The position numbers were made by a program, and so were the translations under genes. From Lunularia cruciata (lineage: Eukaryota; Streptophyta; Marchantiopsida; Lunulariales; Lunulariaceae): DNA of 64,000 nucleotides. Under the pieces are notes generated by a model. That model searched no databases. It saw nothing but the letters and a program-made list of their open reading frames with translations, and was not told the DNA's origin. This document shows positions 22,360 through 34,720 of the stretch, piece by piece (the first letter of the stretch is position 1; the number at the start of each line of letters is the position of its first letter). The DNA lies in contig OX419760.1 of assembly GCA_948567375.1 (NCBI GenBank), positions 52,266,001 through 52,330,000 of the forward strand. The letters are read 5' to 3'.

Positions 22360-23230
22360 ATGATGATAAGTTATGGATCCTGGAGACCATTGACATAAGA
22401 ACCACCATCCTAGTGGAATATCATGATTTTACCATTGTAGGTCACCTTGGAGTGTACAAACCTTTAGGTGCAATCAAATGCCATTACTATTGGCCTATGG
22501 TGAGCAACAATATGATGGAATACATTTGAAGTTGCTTACTCTATCAACAAAATAAAGCTTCCTATCAAACTTTTGCATGATTTTTTCAACTCCTCCCTAC
22601 TCCTGCACAACATTAGGAATAGGTAAGCATGGATATGGTTTATAAATTGCCCAAGACCACCTTAGGGTTTGACTCTAGTATAGTCTTTGTCGACCAACTT
22701 AGCAAAAGGATTCATGTGCGTCCTGCCACCACGGACATGATTGCTCCACAATTAGCTCAATTGTACTTAGATGTAGTCTTCTCTTACCATGGCTTATCTT
22801 GAATGCTTATATTGATAGAGGTACTCAATTCAGTAGTTTGTTTTGGAGAACACTCTTTGGCATCTTCAAAACTAAATGGCCATAATCACAACTTACTATC
22901 TATAAATCAATGGACAAATAGAGCAGGCTAATTGTACTATTGAAGACATGCTGCATGAATTTATCTTAGACAAACAAGAGAGGTGGAACACCTTACTTCC
23001 ATTGGTGGAATTTTCCTACAACAATTCAATGAATATATCCACACAAGTCACACAATTCTTCCTCATATATGGAGAGCATCCTTTCACACCTTCAAGCTTG
23101 ATGAAGGTCTGCTTGATGGCTACCAAGGTTGATGCTATCAACACTTTTGTTTCTAGAATCCAACAAGGTGTAAAGAATGCCAAACAAAGGTTGCAGATTG
23201 CCCATTATTGACAAAAATAGTATGTAGATG
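22360..23230 (+). pseudogene. Family C integrase
   Basis: The H2C2 finger is at 22420-22560 (HDFTIVGHLGVYKPLGAIK, then SCLLYQQNKASY). The core follows (VSMDMVYKLPKTTLGFDSS, VDQLSKRIHVRPATTDMI). The open segment 22948-23211 covers the end of the core (LPLVEFSYNNSMNIST, FFLIYGEHPF). Stops are present throughout. Confidence 0.8.
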
Positions 23231-23279
23231 ACATTGCTAGCACATGGAGTTCAGTGTTGAGGATCAAGTCTAGTTCTCC

Positions 23280-23700
23280 ACAACCAACCTCATGTTAGTT
23301 GGCCCTCATAAGTTGAGACCTTGTTTTATTAGGCCTTTTCCCATCCTTTCACAAATCGGCATAATGGCCTATCACCTCGAGCTACCACCATGCATGAAAA
23401 TCCATCCAATGTTCCATATTTTCTTATTATGTAAATATGCACCTTGACCACCCCACTTTCCTTCCATATAAGAAATTTGACATTATCCAACACTCATTGA
23501 TGGGAAGGAGGAGTATGAAGTCAAATGCATTCTCCAAAAATGCATCACTAGTACCTGCCATCCATGTATGTAATACCTTGTACATTGAAAACGGTACCCA
23601 CTATATGAGAAAACATGGAAGCCAATAGCCAACTTGACCCATGCACTGGTCTTAGTGCAATCTTTTGAGCAACAACTTGGCAATGAGGATATTGTGTCTT
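23280..23700 (+). pseudogene. Family C integrase C-terminus with chromodomain
   Basis: After LVGPHKLRPCFIRPFPILSQ the frame reads a chromodomain-like tail: GKEEYEVKCILQKC, then KRYPLYEKTWKPIANL. Chromodomains bind methylated histone tails and direct chromoviruses to heterochromatin. Two stops interrupt it. The 3' LTR follows 16 bp later. Confidence 0.7.
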
Positions 23701-23715
23701 CAAAGTGGAGAGGTT

Positions 23716-24410
23716 TGTAATACCACTAGCTAGATATATTATCTAAAGGTGAAATCTAGCTTAGAAATATCTAGAAGGATGTTATATATGATGGACAAAG
23801 TAGATCAAATAGAAGTGTCACAAAAAGAGTACTTCCACTAATAGAGTAGGGGCCAAAAGCACCCTAAAAACTTAAGAGCTAATTTTGGAGGCCTAAACAA
23901 ATAAATTTGGCCTCAAAAATGGAAAATTTTCTTACCCTTTGAGAGAAAGGCTTGCCTTCTTCCCCCCCACTATTTTTTGCATTGAGAGCTTTCCAATAGT
24001 AACTCACTCATGCAATTGTGAGCTTCCTACAAGAAGATTTTCTAAAGATTTCCTCCAATCAAACTTGTTTGACCAACTAGATAGGACAAGAACTAACATG
24101 TCACCAATCCATATATCTGATCCAAAGGTGAAGCTTCTAATGGTATCTCATCCATGTGATTTTGAGCTCCTTACAAGAATATTCCTATCTATCAAACTTG
24201 TTTGACTAATCATATAGGACAAGAATTGACATATCACCAATCCATGCAACTAATCTAAGGGTAGAGCTTCCTTTGATGGAATCTTCCTTGCTATATAAAA
24301 AAGACAAAGTGCTCCTTTGGGGCATAGGAGTATTGAGTGTGAATCTTTGTGTTTCTTTTGTTGTGTTTCTCTTGAGGGTTTTCTCATCCTCAAAATATTA
24401 TAGTATTACA
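23716..24410 (+). repeat. Family C LTR, 3' LTR of the + element
   Basis: It starts TGTAATACCACTAGCTAG and ends TATAGTATTACA, directly after the chromodomain. It lacks the U3 duplication but has its own partial duplication near 24100-24230 (AATGGTATCTCATCCATGTG, then CACCAATCCATG again). The right flank is the minus-strand PHD-type gypsy copy. Confidence 0.8.
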
Positions 24411-24415
24411 ATTAC

Positions 24416-26240
24416 TCACCTAATTGGCAATTAAATTTGAATAGCCATTTACTCCAAGTATGGGTATGCTCTATGGTGTGCAAAGATCCCAAAGCTTGGT
24501 ACTATCATATCTCATTATAAGTTGCATGTTTGCAATCTATACCACATAAGGAGTGAATATATACCACAAGCCTATTTGCACAACTAAAAAGCTCAGGTTC
24601 AATGCAATCAATGTTAGGAAGCAACATGGTGCACAATTGTGCATATGATCCTTCCAAAAAATACCATCACGTCCTTCAAACATAATAACTCCCAAATGCA
24701 AAACCTCATAAATTCTCAAGATAGTACAATAAGTAGTCACACCAGGGGTTGTTGGTGTAGTCTTTTCTAAATATATATGATTGCAAAGATGAAACCAATG
24801 GATTGAGTGCCTATAATCTCCTCCCTTGAATAGTAACAATATAAGGTATCCATATGTTGAGCAATTGCTAAGTTCTCAAAAAATCAACATCACTCTTTCA
24901 AAGATCTCTAATTATTGAGAATATGCACTTACCATACATCAAGATCATCCAAGTATAATCACAATGGATTTCTAATAGGTAAATATCTCATAAATATAAT
25001 AAGAATAAGGAGAGAAAGATGCTAAGAATGCTTTCTTGTTGAACCAATAGCCCATAGTTAACCAAGGTAATTGAAGATTCTAATCTTCTAAGTGGCCTCT
25101 TTGCAAACCATACTTGTGCAAAATTCTCTTCACTATCTTGATTAACTTACTTTGCTAAACCATCTACCTCAAGATGATCTTGAGATGTAATATAATGATC
25201 AATAAATGCCTTGTCACACAAAATTTGAAATTTTCCAAAGAACTTTATACCTTGGTTGGTACACCAAAACAACTTAGAACTCCAACTAGGAATGAATAAA
25301 TTTTCTTTTTTACTAGACTTGTCAAAAAGTGCAATCAACTCAATCCACTTGGAGAAGTACTCAACTATAACCAAAATATTTGGTGACATGTCATAATCAA
25401 TGGTAAAGGTCCAACAAAGTCCAAACTCAAGTGGTAACCTAATCTTATGATAGGTAGTGGGTATAATCATTCCATAAGAGCATTAAATATATGATCTAAC
25501 TTAGTTGCAAACCACATATCTAGCAACAAACAACATATAGGTTTGTATACCATACCACCAATAATGAATCTAAACTAAAATGTAGATTGGCTTTACTCCA
25601 AACTATTTTAGCTTCTAATGAGTTTATCATACAAATTGTAGTCTTTGATATGGAAGTGGTACTACTTGCATTCTACCATTACCTCATATACAAAGAAGAT
25701 GTTTACACTTAAATTTGAATTGCTTGGCTCATTGAAGGATACAGTCTCTCTCCTTTGCAGTATTTGTAACAATCACAATATCAATGAGAAGATAGCTCAT
25801 CATCATGAATATCTTGTTGATATTCATATATTCTACTCTTTGGATTGTGAAATATCGACAATTCATCTAGTTTGTATTGATAAAGATACCACCAAAGTCC
25901 CAATGAACATACACAAAAGGTAATTGTATGCCAAATTGACACCATCTTCACATTCATCTCAACATGCCAATGTACTCTTGCTTGATCATGTCTGCTTGGA
26001 CATGGGACACAAATCATGTATCAAACATTAACCAATTTAGATCTATAAACAATTGTAAACTTTTACTCTCATAGAACTAGAGCTTATTCTGCAAGCTTCC
26101 TTAAAAGCTTATTGAACTCTATTATCCACTTGAATGGTTGAATTATGAAAGAGTGAAGAGTTTCCAAATGATTAACACCAAAAATGTGGTACCGCCCACA
26201 TTATCACTTTGGAATCCATGTTGGAATTTCCAAAGAACTT
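24416..26240 (-). pseudogene. PHD-type Ty3/gypsy copy 2, PHD finger deleted
   Basis: Read leftwards: a post-RNase H linker (26017-25781, VPCPSRHDQARVHWH) matches copy 1 at 560-620, then integrase core (25470-25147; ILVIVEYFSKWIELIALFDK, FFGKFQILCDKAFIDHY), then the C-terminal linker (24839-24537; FEGRDGIFWKDHMHNCAPCC). Copy 1 has the PHD finger next. Here the sequence passes from the linker straight to the TATGTGGTATAGATTGCAAA-type flank that in copy 1 lies after the PHD finger, so about 150 bp were lost. Frameshifts throughout. Confidence 0.75.
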
Positions 26241-26383
26241 TATTCTGACAATATAACTAAACATTGCAACCGTAATCACTAAATGCCACCATCTCAACAA
26301 CCCAAATGGTAACCCCAAAAGCCAACACACCACTTGTTGATAAGACCTAAGTATTCAACTATGCTTGAGGAAAAGGTAATTTG

Positions 26384-26727
<344 letters not shown>

Positions 26728-26946
26728 TTTGGTAGGTCATTACCTGATAGCTTACTAGAAAGAAATATAGATAATTTTATTGATCATCATTCTAGTCTTA
26801 CTTGGAGAGCACATTAGAGCACCAACACTCCGAATATCAAGGCAATCCAAACAAATCTGGAACACAACTAAGAAGTAGAGAATGGAAGGAGTTCAATAAT
26901 AAGAAATCCAAATAATAACACTACAACTCAAAAATATCTAAGTAGA

Positions 26947-27556
26947 TGTAATGTTCCAAGGACAAGAGAACCTCCAACAAAAACATAAGAGAAGAAACAC
27001 AAGAGAAACACAAGGCTTCATCCCTCAATACTTTGATGCTCCAAAGGAGCACCTTGTCTTTATTATGTAGCAAAGAAGATCCACTCAAAGGAAGCTCTAC
27101 CATTGGATCAAATATATGGATTGGTGATATGCCATTGAACTCTAGTCTTAGATTAGTTGCATGGATTGGTGATATGTTGATCCTTGTCTTATTTGGTCGG
27201 CCAAACATGTTTGATCAAAGGAAATCTTTGGAGAATCTTCATATAAGAAACTCAAAATAGCATGGGTGATGTACTAATGGAAGGCTCTAGACAAGATGAA
27301 CAAGGAGGCAGAAGGCAACACCTTTTACCCTAAAGGAGGTAGAACTTTTCATTTTTCTAAGCGTAATTCATATGTTTAGATCTCCAAAATTGACTTTGAA
27401 GTTTTAGGGTGTTTACTACCTTTCCCTTATTAGTGGAAGTACTTTTTTGGTGAAAACTCTATTTAATCTACTTAGACCATCATATATAACATCTTTCCAA
27501 ATATTTACCAAACCAATTCCTACCTCTAGATAATATGTCTAGCTAATGGTCTTATA
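26947..27556 (-). repeat. Family C solo LTR (short form) with near-perfect TSD
   Basis: On the + strand it starts TGTAATGTTCCAAGGACAAG and ends AATGGTCTTATA; flanks are GTAGA (26942-26946) and GTAAA (27557-27561). It lacks the U3 duplication. Orientation is minus. Confidence 0.85.
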
Positions 27557-28368
27557 GTAAACTAAATATTTTTTCATTTTACATTTTGACACAATAGTAA
27601 TATATATCTACTCCTATCTTATACAATCACCAAGGATTTGATCAAATAACCTCTCCTAGCCAAAAGCATATCTACTTAAATATGAATGCACCTAACTTAA
27701 GATAATAAGTATGAGTAGTACTTAAGGTTCAAAAACTCTTGTATATACAAGAGTTTTTGAACCTTAAACTTCTAGTTTTTAACAAACTCTATATCAAACT
27801 ATTCTACTATATTATTAATGGATCGATTTTGAAATTTTGGAATGGGAAATTGGAGAAATTGTTCATTGCTTAAAAATATAGATCATCTCCAAATTTGACC
27901 AGATTTCTAATTCCTATTGGCTAAATTGGCCATTACTTAAAGCCTCTAAATGTCAAAATAAGACAAATATCATCCACTTTGTTGTCACTCCAAATCCTCT
28001 CCAAATTTGGACTCCAATCCAAATTACTAATTCAAGAGGATGAGTATCTTCAATCTAGCCTCAATTTTGGATCTCATGCAAAATCCATGAGTAAATGCTT
28101 GAAAATTGGGCTTCTTAAACTCAAATCAACCAAAAAACTATGTTAATTATACACTTCTTATTACAATTCTTCACTCCATTCTCCATTCTCCAAAGTGACA
28201 CTTCACTTGCTATGTTTCATATACACTAGGAAGTTATGTAGTCCATTCTCCAAATTTGTACTTCAATTACTATTTTTCATATATATATTATGTAGTGCTT
28301 TCCTCTCAATTTCACCAATTTATATTTCAGTTTGGAAAATAAGATCATATTTTTCCACACAATCTACT
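27557..28368. other. Spacer with a long perfect palindrome, no gene
   Basis: Positions 27722-27767 are a perfect 46-bp inverted repeat with no loop (TTAAGGTTCAAAAACTCTTG and its complement around GTATATAC). The rest is AT-rich with an imperfect duplication around 28180-28290 (CTTCA-TTGCTAT-TTTCATATA). Confidence 0.8.
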
Positions 28369-28373
28369 CAAAT

Positions 28374-28806
28374 TGCAACAATATGGAGTTAGTAGAGACT
28401 ATGAGTTAAGAAATAAGCAAAATTAACCAAACAGTCTAAAAATATTCTAGAAGCATATAAGAAACTTCTTGGTATGTTCCAAGTATTGAGTAACATATAT
28501 GCCAAGTAAGTAGGTTCTACAAGAAAGCTTCTTAGGAAGCTTCCTAACCATCTTAGCCTTTATGAAAAGTAGGTGGCCCTTAGGAAGAACCTTCTTTGGA
28601 AGCTTCCCAATTGGCTTAGCTTGCACTCCAAGAAGGAAACTTCTAGTGAAAATCTTTCTTGGGAACTTTCCAAGAGCCTTGTATGTTTCTTATAAATACC
28701 AAAGCCTAAGTTCATGCTAGACATTTGGAGTTTCACTCATTTGAGAGTCCCAATGTGATCTTTCACTCCAATCTTCCATTCTTCTATTTCTCTTCTATCT
28801 TTTACA
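28374..28806 (+). repeat. Family B chromovirus 5' LTR of the outer + element
   Basis: It starts TGCAACAATATGGAG and ends TCTTTTACA; TTATAAATACC near 28690 is the TATA box. CAAAT (28369-28373) recurs right after the 3' LTR (49763-49767), giving a 5-bp TSD for an element spread over 21.4 kb. Confidence 0.9.
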
Positions 28807-28825
28807 TTGGTAGCAAAGTAGGAAT
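28807..28825 (+). promoter_or_regulatory. Primer-binding site of the outer family B element
   Basis: TTGGTAGCAAAGTAGG starts directly after the LTR; it is a decayed match to the initiator-Met tRNA site TGGTATCAGAGC. Confidence 0.7.
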
Positions 28826-28899
28826 GAGATGGATAGAATTTAAGGACCACCAAATCCATTGGGATTTCCATGTCCATGTACTACCCAACCATAAGTTCA

Positions 28900-30541
28900 T
28901 GCTTTGGGTAAATTTTTTTTGAATATGATCACCTTGTTTGATAAACCATTGATATGTCTAATTATAACTTATAGAGAGCAATGGATCTATTGTTAACTTT
29001 GATAATTGCAGGTAGTTTGATAGAGTAGTAGCCATGACGGTGATGCCCAAAGTTATCATTACTATGCAATAACAAGTCAAGCACCATACTCAATTGTTGG
29101 AGGAGAGAGATCATTAATGACAAGAGTAGGTAGAGAGAGCACCATTTCAAGAAGGAGAAGAGAAAATTCAATTTCCAAATCCCAAGGTGTTTTAAGGCAA
29201 GAATATTTTAGATGCAATGAAGAATTTTGTATTTGATTGCAAATGTCATTTTGAAGCTCCAAATCTTCAAGATGAATAGAGATAGATTCTTTTGGCTTCA
29301 AGCTAATTGGATAGAGTGGCAAAACCATGGTGGCAATTTGGAGTAGAGCAAGCTTAACAAAAGTTTGTAATGCTAATCTTGACATGGGAGGAATTCAAGA
29401 GCATAATAATTGGGAGATTCCAAGTTGTAAATGCTACATAAGCAATACAAGATAGGTTGAAAAAATTGAGGTAGATTGTGTTTTGTGAAGAGCTATATCA
29501 CTCAATTCCAAACGCCATAATGCAAATTCCAAAGATACTAGAAGGTGAAGCTTTAGATCAATTTGAAATCATGCACCAAAGCACCAAATTGGAGATAACC
29601 AAGAGCCCAAACACTTGGAAGAAGCCATGCACTTGGTTGAGTGCTTTTATTCCTTGGTTGCCACAACTTGGTCTTAACCTTGATCTTCACAATACTTACC
29701 AACACATTACACAAGGGTGGAAGAGTTGATATCAATGGAGACTGATGTTGTCCAAGATTACAAAGATTACTTGGCACTATAGATGAGGAGAGACTTATGA
29801 CAAAATGGTGCTTGCTTTTATTATTGCCAAATTAGACATTGCATTATTGAATTCCAATCAAGAATGGATGACCTTGACAAATTACCCAAATGGAGTTTGT
29901 GGAGTACAATGATCAAGGAAACAAAAAATCCCAATAGTAAATATCAAGCCACCTATTGAGAACTTGATTAGTACTAATGGGATTGAAGGCTAGACCTATG
30001 CAAGTTTATTTCATTTGCAAGGTATGATATTTGATTGTGATTGTAGGATTTTGGTTGATTTGGGAGTTCAAAGATTGCATGTCCACACAATTAATTTTTT
30101 TTTATGTATTCTTATCAAGCTAGTTTTGGAAGTAGATTGAGGATGGTGAATGGTAGAAAATGTAATGCATTTTGTATCTCACATCTTTTTACATTCAAGA
30201 TTAGGAAGGATTATTTGGAGTGCATGAGGTTTATAGAATACCTCTACACTATGATGTCATTCTAGGTCTGCCTTTGCTTAAATATCATAAGGTTCAATTT
30301 GATAGGACCTGATGATAAATTCAAATATAACACCAAGGTAGGAATTATTTATTAGATTTTTTGACACCTCTAAATAAAACACATAAGAGTAGTTAGTCCT
30401 AAGATGGAAATTTATCAATAAAGCTATCATAGAGTAAGCTTTGGAAGAAGATATTCCTATTTTTGTGGTCTGGATCAAACTAATTGCACAAAGAGAAGTT
30501 TATAAGGCCTAGAAGTATTTTCAAGCAATGGTTAATAAGAT
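28900..30541 (+). pseudogene. Family B gag and protease of the outer + element
   Basis: Gag is readable in pieces: 29478-29729 (NAIMQIPKILEGEALDQFEI and LGLNLDLHNTYQHITQGW), matching minus-strand gag at 33.1-33.4 kb. Protease remnants follow at 30030-30280 (DFGxFGSSK, MVNGRKCNAFC, IRKDYLECMRF). The reading then reaches the linker before RT (KQWLIRL-type) and is cut at 30541 by the minus array; it continues at 42543 with KIVKEFADVVLDDLP across the junction. Many stops. Confidence 0.75.
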
Positions 30542-30954
30542 TGTTAAAGACCCAAGACCAAGGAGAGAAATAAGAGAATGGAAGATCACATTGGGACACC
30601 TAAATGAGAGAAACTCCAAATGCCTAGCATGAGCTTCGGCTCTTGTATTTATAAGGAGAATTCAAGGCTTTTGAGAAGCTTCTCAAGAAGCTTCCTTGAG
30701 CCACTTTCTTGGAGTGCAAGCCAAGTTAACCGAGAAACTTCTCAAGAAGCTTCTTTCTAGAAGTTACTTACTTGGCTTGCAAGCTAAGCTAGTTGGAAGC
30801 TTACAAAAGCTACTTACTTGGGGTGCAAGCTAAGCTAGCTAAGAAGCTTCCCAAGAAGCTTTCTAGATACTTCTAAAATATTCTGGGCTAATTTGTCCTA
30901 TTAGCTACTTTCTTAGTCCTAACTAACTTCATCGCTAAACTCCATATTATTACA
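30542..30954 (-). repeat. Family B LTR 1 (left end of minus array)
   Basis: 413 bp, on the + strand TGTTAAAGACCC to TATTATTACA, the 3' LTR of the minus array. AAGAT at 30537-30541 recurs at 42543-42547 beyond the array's other end. It contains the AGAAGCTTCTCAAGAAGCTT-type inverted motifs typical of this LTR. Confidence 0.9.
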
Positions 30955-32400
30955 TATTCTCACACCGCTAGTTGGTGACATCATTGTCACCAATAAAGCT
31001 TCAAACTCCTTGATGGCTATTTGTGCATTCTGGAGGTGAGAAAGAGGTTCTCATGTGGCATCATGAAAGGGATACCCTTTCCAAAGGACCTTATGCTTTG
31101 TATGTTGTTGGCAGCCTTGTTGGATATGGTGATGTACGAGGATACAATCAACTTTGTACTCCTCATGATCATTAATAGGGACGGGAGGAGGAGAAGGTTG
31201 GACACAAGAAGAAAAAGAAGATGGATTAGGAATGAAGGGTTTCAACTTGGAAACATGAAATATAAGGTGGATATGCATATGGCAAGGCAAGGCAAGGCAA
31301 GTCGATAAGCAATAGGAGAGATGATTTGGGTGACATCAAAGGATCATATCCAGTTAGGAGTAAGTTTATGGACTTGGGGTATCAAGTGGGAGGGAGAAGA
31401 GGTAGGTAACTAGATGAGAGCATGACCTTACCATCAACTCGAAAGTTGAGATCATGACAATGGTAGTCTGCATATTATTTCTAACAATTTTTGGGCAATT
31501 AGGAGGTGAGATTTGGCTTGTTGGAGGGATTGAGATATGGTGGTCAAGAAGGTTGAAGTATGAGGGACATGAGATGGAGGAGGAGAAAAAAGGGAATTTG
31601 GAACAAATGGATCTTGGCAAAAATTAAAGAAGAAAGGAGATTATCCGGTGCTCACTTGTTTGGAAAGTTGTATGCAAACTCCACAACTACAAGACATTCA
31701 TCCCAATTGGTATGGTGAATGTTGACAAAGGCACAAAGCATATCCTCCAAGGTGCAATTTGCATGTTCAATTTGTCCATTAATTTGAGGATGATAGGCCA
31801 TGGATAAAGTAAGCGTGGTGCCATGTATTTAGAGAAGTGCTTGCTAAAACTTTTAATGAATCAAGGATCACGATCCGAGATGAGTACGTGTGGTATCCCA
31901 TGATGCTTAAAGTCATTATCAAAGTAGATCTATGCTAATGATGGAGCATATAGTATCAAAGGTTGGTGCTAGATAGATTTGCTTACTAACCTTATCCATA
32001 AACACCACGATCACGATATAACCTTACTTTGTCTTGGGCAAGGATGTGATGAGATCCAAGCTCACGTATTCTCATTGAGCAGATAGAATGGGAAGTGGTT
32101 GAAGGAATCCACTCGGTATTTGGTTGCTAGTCTTGTTGCATTGGCAAATCTCACATGATCAAAGAAACTCTTGAACATCTTGTATCATGTTAGGCCACCA
32201 CCATTGGCATTGGAGGGTACCCAAGGTCTTGTCCACACCTATATGACCAACAATTGGTAAGTCATCGGCTTTTTGGAGGCACACAAGTTAGAGATCACTC
32301 TTGGCTGGAACATAAATCCAGTTCTCACAGCATAGAAAGCTTTCCTTGTAGGATGCTCTATGGTTGCTTCATTGATGAAGTTCCCATTTAAGGACTCATC
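30955..32400 (-). pseudogene. Array unit A: integrase and chromodomain (minus)
   Basis: Read leftwards from 32290: H2C2 segment (VGHIGVDKTLGTLQCQWWWP, SCEICQCNKTSNQ), core (YVSLDLITSLPKTK, VVFMDKVSKQIYLAPTF), then 31290-31051 with KLKPFIPNPSSF and chromodomain NDHEEYKVDCIL and YKVLWKGYPF-like sequence (here HKVLWKGYPFHDAT). Stops and shifts present. RT and RNase H are missing: at about 32300-32400 the sequence passes from the pre-RT linker directly to the end of the RNase H-integrase spacer. Confidence 0.8.
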
Positions 32401-33785
32401 TTGCTTCAAAGCTCACTCCATGGTTGCTTTCTTGATAAAATTTCTATCTTGAGACTCATCTCCTTTCAAAGCTTGCTCTATGGCTACTTTCCTAACAAAC
32501 TTCCCATTCTGGCACTGACTATTCTTAGGTATCTTACTCAAAGGTGCTAGACAACCTAATTGGAATTTCCAAAATACCTTTATGTTGTACTTAAATTTTT
32601 CATTGGTTCCAATCAAATTAAACCTTATGAAATTCAAGCTAAGGTAGACCTAGAATGACATCATAGTGTAGAGGTGTCACTACAAACCTTATACACTCTA
32701 AATACTCCTTCCTAATATTGAAGGTAACAGGATGCAAGGTACAAAATGAAGAACCCTTTCTACCATCTGCCATCATCAATCTACGTCCAATTATTGGTTT
32801 GATAGGAGTATATAATTCCTTTCCTAATTTCATAGACATGTAATTCTTTGAACTTCCAAAATCAATGAAAATCCTACAACCATGATTGGATATTGTACTT
32901 TGAAAGTGAAGTAAACTTGCATAGGTCAAGCCTTCAATCCCATTGGAACTAATCAAGTTCCCTATAGGTATCTCAAAATCTCCTATTAGGATTCCTCATT
33001 TTCTTGATCATTTTGCTCCACAACTTCCATTTGGGCAATTTGTCAAGATCACCTATTCTTGAGTGGACATCCAACAATGCAATGTCCAATCTGGTGATAT
33101 TAAAAGCAATTGCCATTTTGCTACAATCTTTCCCAATCCATTGTACCAAGTGGTCTCCGTTGGATGGCATCAATCTCCATTAGCACCGGTTTCTCCACAC
33201 GTGTGTAATGTACTAGTTGGTTTTGTGAAGATTGAGGTTGAGACCATGTTGTCACAACCAAAGAATCAAAGCAATGTACTAGTTGCATTGCGTCTTCTAA
33301 ATATTTTAGCTCTTGCATAGTCACTTCTAATTTAGTTTGTGACTTCAAGCACCTCACAAATTGATCTAGAGCTTCACCTTCCATTATATTTGGTACTTGC
33401 ACAACGGTGTTCTAGAATTGCATGATGTATCTTCTTATAGAACCAATATGCTCTAACTTTGCCAACTTATCTTGTGCAGCTTGTGTGGCATTTATTGCTT
33501 GGAATTGCCCAATTATTGCACCCTTGAATTTTTCTTGTGTCAATATTGGTGCAACAAACTGCCTTTCAGCTTGCTCCACTTGCAATTGCCACCATACTTT
33601 TGCTACTCTGTCTAATTGGCTTGAAGCTAAGAGAATTTGTTTTCGTTCATCTTGAAGATTTGTAGTCTCAAAATAACATTCACATTCAAATACAAAATTC
33701 TCCACAACATCCAAGAGATTCTTTCCATCAAATACCTTGGGGGTTTGAGAAATCAGATTTGGTCTTCTCCTTATCAAAATGGTGT
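32401..33785 (-). pseudogene. Array unit A: gag, protease and repeat linker (minus)
   Basis: Gag lies at 33785-33121 (VFDGKNLLDVVENFVFECE, VWWQLQVEQAE, IMEGEALDQFVRCLK). Protease is at 32956-32639 with IFIDFGSSKNYMS (active-site D-F-G where D-S/T-G is expected) and VILGLP at the end. The linker 32637-32400 carries tandem repeats of a ~20-residue unit (KFVRKVAIEQALKGDESQ, NFIKKATMEQALKQDESL). The unit shares its LTRs with its neighbours in a tandem array. Confidence 0.8.
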
Positions 33786-34198
33786 TGTAAAAGACCAAGA
33801 CCGAGCATAGAAATAGAAGAATGGAAGCTCACATTGGGATGCTTGAATGAGGGAAAACTCCAAATGCCTAGCATGAGCTTTGGCTTTGGTATTTATAGGT
33901 AGCATACAAAGCCCTTGAGAAGCTTCTTTGAGCTGCTTTCTTAGAGTGGAAGCCAAGTTAACCAAGAAGCTTCTCAAGAAGCTTCCTTCTAGAAGCGGTC
34001 TACTTGGCGTGCAAGCTAAGCTAGTTAGAAGCTTCTAGAAGTTTCCTTCTAGAAGCTACATGCTTGGGGTGCAAGTTAACTAGTTCAAAAGCTTCCCAAG
34101 AAGCGTCCTAGATGCTTCTAGAATATTCTAGGCTAATTTGGCTTATTTTCTACTTCATTAGCCTTACTAAATACGTCGCTAAACTCCATATTGTTACA
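33786..34198 (-). repeat. Family B LTR 2 (shared by array units A and B)
   Basis: 413 bp, + strand TGTAAAAGACC to TATTGTTACA. It lies at the 3' end of unit B and the 5' end of unit A without any duplicated flank between, so one LTR serves both. Confidence 0.9.
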
Positions 34199-34720
34199 TA
34201 TTCCCCCACCGCTAGTTGGTGACGTCCTTGTTGCCATTGAAGCTTCAAACTCTTGGATGGCCATCTGTGCATTTTAAAGGTGAAAAAGAGGTTCCCATGT
34301 GGCATCATGAAGGGGATACCCTTTCCAAAGGACCTTGTACTTTGTATGTTGTCGGCGTCCATGTTGGATGTGGCAACACACAATGATACGATCAACTTTG
34401 TACTCCTCATGATCATTGATAGGGATAGGGGGAGGAGGAGGTTGGACTCAAGAGGAAAAAGAAAAGGGATTAGGAACAAAGGGTTTCAACTTGGAAACAT
34501 GAAAGATAGGATAGATGTGCATATGACAAGGCAAGGCAAGTCCATAAGCAATAGGAGAGACAATTTGGGTGACATCAAAAGGTCTTATCCAATTAGTGGC
34601 AAGTTTACAAACTTGGGTATCAAGTGGGAGGGGTAGATTACTAAAGGATAACATAAATTTATCACCAACTTCAAAGGTGATATCACAATGATGGTGGTCC
34701 GCATATTGTTTTTGACGATT
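34199..34720 (-). pseudogene. Array unit B: chromodomain end of pol (minus)
   Basis: In the frame DHEEYKVDRI, then TKYKVLWKGYPFHDATWEPL and NAQMAIQEFEASMA, a full chromodomain is readable between about 34410 and 34230, ending just before the LTR. The aromatic cage positions Y, W, and the W of TWEPL are present. Chromodomain presence makes family B a chromovirus. Confidence 0.85.

Noticed and set aside
12782-24415. TSD linking the LTRs at 12782 and 23716 as one intact element
   Set aside because: Flanks GTACC and ATTAC do not match, so the pairing is not proved.
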